This document shows positions 5,664-6,557 of a DNA stretch of 6,557 bases, in pieces. This DNA comes from Candidatus Micrarchaeia archaeon. GTDB taxonomy: Archaea > Micrarchaeota > Micrarchaeia > Anstonellales > Bilamarchaeaceae. The position numbers were made by a program, and so were the translations under genes. The DNA lies in contig JBAZLI010000054.1 in the NCBI GenBank assembly GCA_041650355.1, positions 1 to 6,557 of the forward strand, written 5' to 3'. The notes under the pieces were generated by a model that had not been told where the DNA came from, searched no databases, and saw only the letters and a list, made by a program, of their open reading frames with translations. The stretch's first letter is position 1. Every line of letters starts with the position of its first letter.

Positions 5664-6557
5664 GCGGCAGCGAAGCAGCGTACGAGCTCAAGAAGCAGCT
5701 CAGGAAGCTTGGCGAGATGAGCGGCAGCGGGACCGAACTCGTTTCGGTTTACATACCCGCAGGATACCCGATACATGAGACCGGTAACCGGCTCAGGGAG
5801 GAGATAAACCAGGCCGGGAACATCAAGTCCAAGACCACGCGGAACAACGTCATCGGCGCGCTGGAGAGGATAATAGCGCATCTCAAGCTCTTCAAGCAGA
5901 CTCCCCCGAACGGGATGGTCGCGTTCGCGGGGAACATATCCAACAATCCCTCGAAAACAGACATCCAGCTCTTTTCCCTCGAGCCGCCCCAGCCCCTGAG
6001 CGTGAGCGTGTACAGGTGCGACAACAGGTTCTTCCTGGAGCCGCTCCAGCGCATGCTCGACGCAACGGACAGCTACGGGATTGTGGTTATGGACGGAAGG
6101 GAAGCCACCATCGCGGTGCTCAAGGGCACGCAGACGGTGATAGTGAAGAAGCTGAACTCCATGGCGCACGCGAAAATCAGGAAGGGGGGGCAGAGCGCGA
6201 GGAGGTACGAGCGCCTGATAGAGGAAAGCATAGAGAAATATTACCAGCGCGTGGGCGCGGCGATGGACGACGCGTTCCTGGGAAGGGTGAAGGGGGTGGT
6301 GATAGGCGGCCCGGGCCCCACCAAGGACTTCTTCTACAAGGCGGCCCCGTACAACTACCAGCATAAAGTCCTCGGAGTGGTTGATACAGGATATACGGAG
6401 GAGTACGGCGTTCGCGAAGCCATAGGCAAGAGCGAGTCGCTCATCCTCGAACAGGAAGCCATAAAGGAGCGCGTAATCATTGAGAGGTTCATAAAGGAAG
6501 TGATAAACGACGGGCTTGCCACATATGGGGAGAAGGAAGTGCGCGCGGCCATAGAGA
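5660..6557 (+). CDS. prf1: Peptide chain release factor aRF1, C-terminal part outside the window
   Basis: Recognises all three stop codons in the ribosomal A site and triggers peptidyl-tRNA hydrolysis. In archaea it is delivered by aEF1A and acts with ABCE1 in recycling. The first 299 residues are visible, of about 410 usual. Domain 1 (about 1-133) has the stop-codon motif NIKS (54-57) and YxCxxxF (Y118, C120, F124), plus E48 at the position of human E55. Domain 2 (about 134-270) carries GGQ (176-178) in KIRKGGQSARRYERL; Q178 is the catalytic glutamine. Domain 3 has just begun at the edge. Every key residue keeps a constant offset of seven from human eRF1, so this part has no net insertion or deletion. 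The start at 5660 overlaps the ACT stop (ATGA) and gives the usual N-terminal helix; the in-frame ATG at 5717 would delete it. The ribosome site is weak, consistent with translational coupling. Confidence 0.97.
   Translation, partial: MSGSEAAYELKKQLRKLGEMSGSGTELVSVYIPAGYPIHETGNRLREEINQAGNIKSKTTRNNVIGALERIIAHLKLFKQTPPNGMVAFAGNISNNPSKTDIQLFSLEPPQPLSVSVYRCDNRFFLEPLQRMLDATDSYGIVVMDGREATIAVLKGTQTVIVKKLNSMAHAKIRKGGQSARRYERLIEESIEKYYQRVGAAMDDAFLGRVKGVVIGGPGPTKDFFYKAAPYNYQHKVLGVVDTGYTEEYGVREAIGKSESLILEQEAIKERVIIERFIKEVINDGLATYGEKEVRAAIE

Noticed and set aside
5303..6364. A 353-codon open frame on the minus strand opposite the ACT and prf1 genes
   Set aside because: It spans two well-supported genes on the other strand, its translation is rich in Arg, Leu, His and Pro with no recognisable motif, and it fits the usual antisense shadow of GC-rich coding DNA.
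1..6557. Mobile elements, CRISPR arrays, attachment sites, stop-codon recoding
   Set aside because: No transposase or integrase motifs, no regularly spaced repeats, and no interrupted genes. Every complete gene ends at a normal TAG or TGA with the family's expected C-terminus, so no recoding is needed.

Overview
This window is archaeal chromosome, and almost all of it is ordinary housekeeping sequence. The best lineage marker is the last gene, an archaeal/eukaryotic-type class I release factor (aRF1). It carries NIKS, YxCxxxF and GGQ motifs, which bacterial RF1/RF2 do not share as a set. The expression signals also look archaeal: TATA-like boxes lie about 26 bases before likely start sites, ribosome sites are of the GGTG/GGTGA kind, and there is a T-tract terminator without a hairpin. 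All visible stops (TAG, TGA) read normally. Genes are compact and intergenic gaps are mostly short. I cannot fix the phylum from the window alone; a small-genome (DPANN-type) or euryarchaeal lineage would both fit.

Layout: (1) 1-266, minus: the N-terminal part of an unrecognised small protein with two CxxC knuckles, with its own TATA box just after the glmS stop. (2) 317-2053, minus: glmS, glutamine-dependent glucosamine-6-phosphate synthase. (3) 2144-2704, plus: a beta-class carbonic anhydrase, divergent from glmS across a 90-base promoter region and ending in a T-rich terminator. (4) 4884 down to 2738, minus: a two-gene operon, kbl then an SDR-type L-threonine 3-dehydrogenase (tdh). (5) 4885-5243: a 359-base gap that is the most unusual part of the window. 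It holds the kbl promoter, an AT-rich inverted repeat, several short hairpins, two perfect 8-bp GC-rich hairpins in tandem, and a strong TATA box. (6) 5244-5663, plus: a 139-residue protein made of two ACT domains. (7) From 5660 to the window edge, plus: prf1 (aRF1), overlapping the ACT gene by ATGA.

How the genes work together: Tdh and Kbl form the two-step threonine-to-glycine pathway (threonine to 2-amino-3-ketobutyrate, then glycine plus acetyl-CoA). GlmS feeds amino-sugar and UDP-GlcNAc synthesis. Carbonic anhydrase supplies bicarbonate/CO2. The ACT protein and aRF1 are translationally linked, so an amino-acid-sensing module is made together with the termination factor; whether that is functional or only positional is open. 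I see no mobile element, CRISPR array, tRNA or rRNA. The best candidate for something undescribed is the structured gap at about 4970-5182, which neither flanking promoter is predicted to transcribe.
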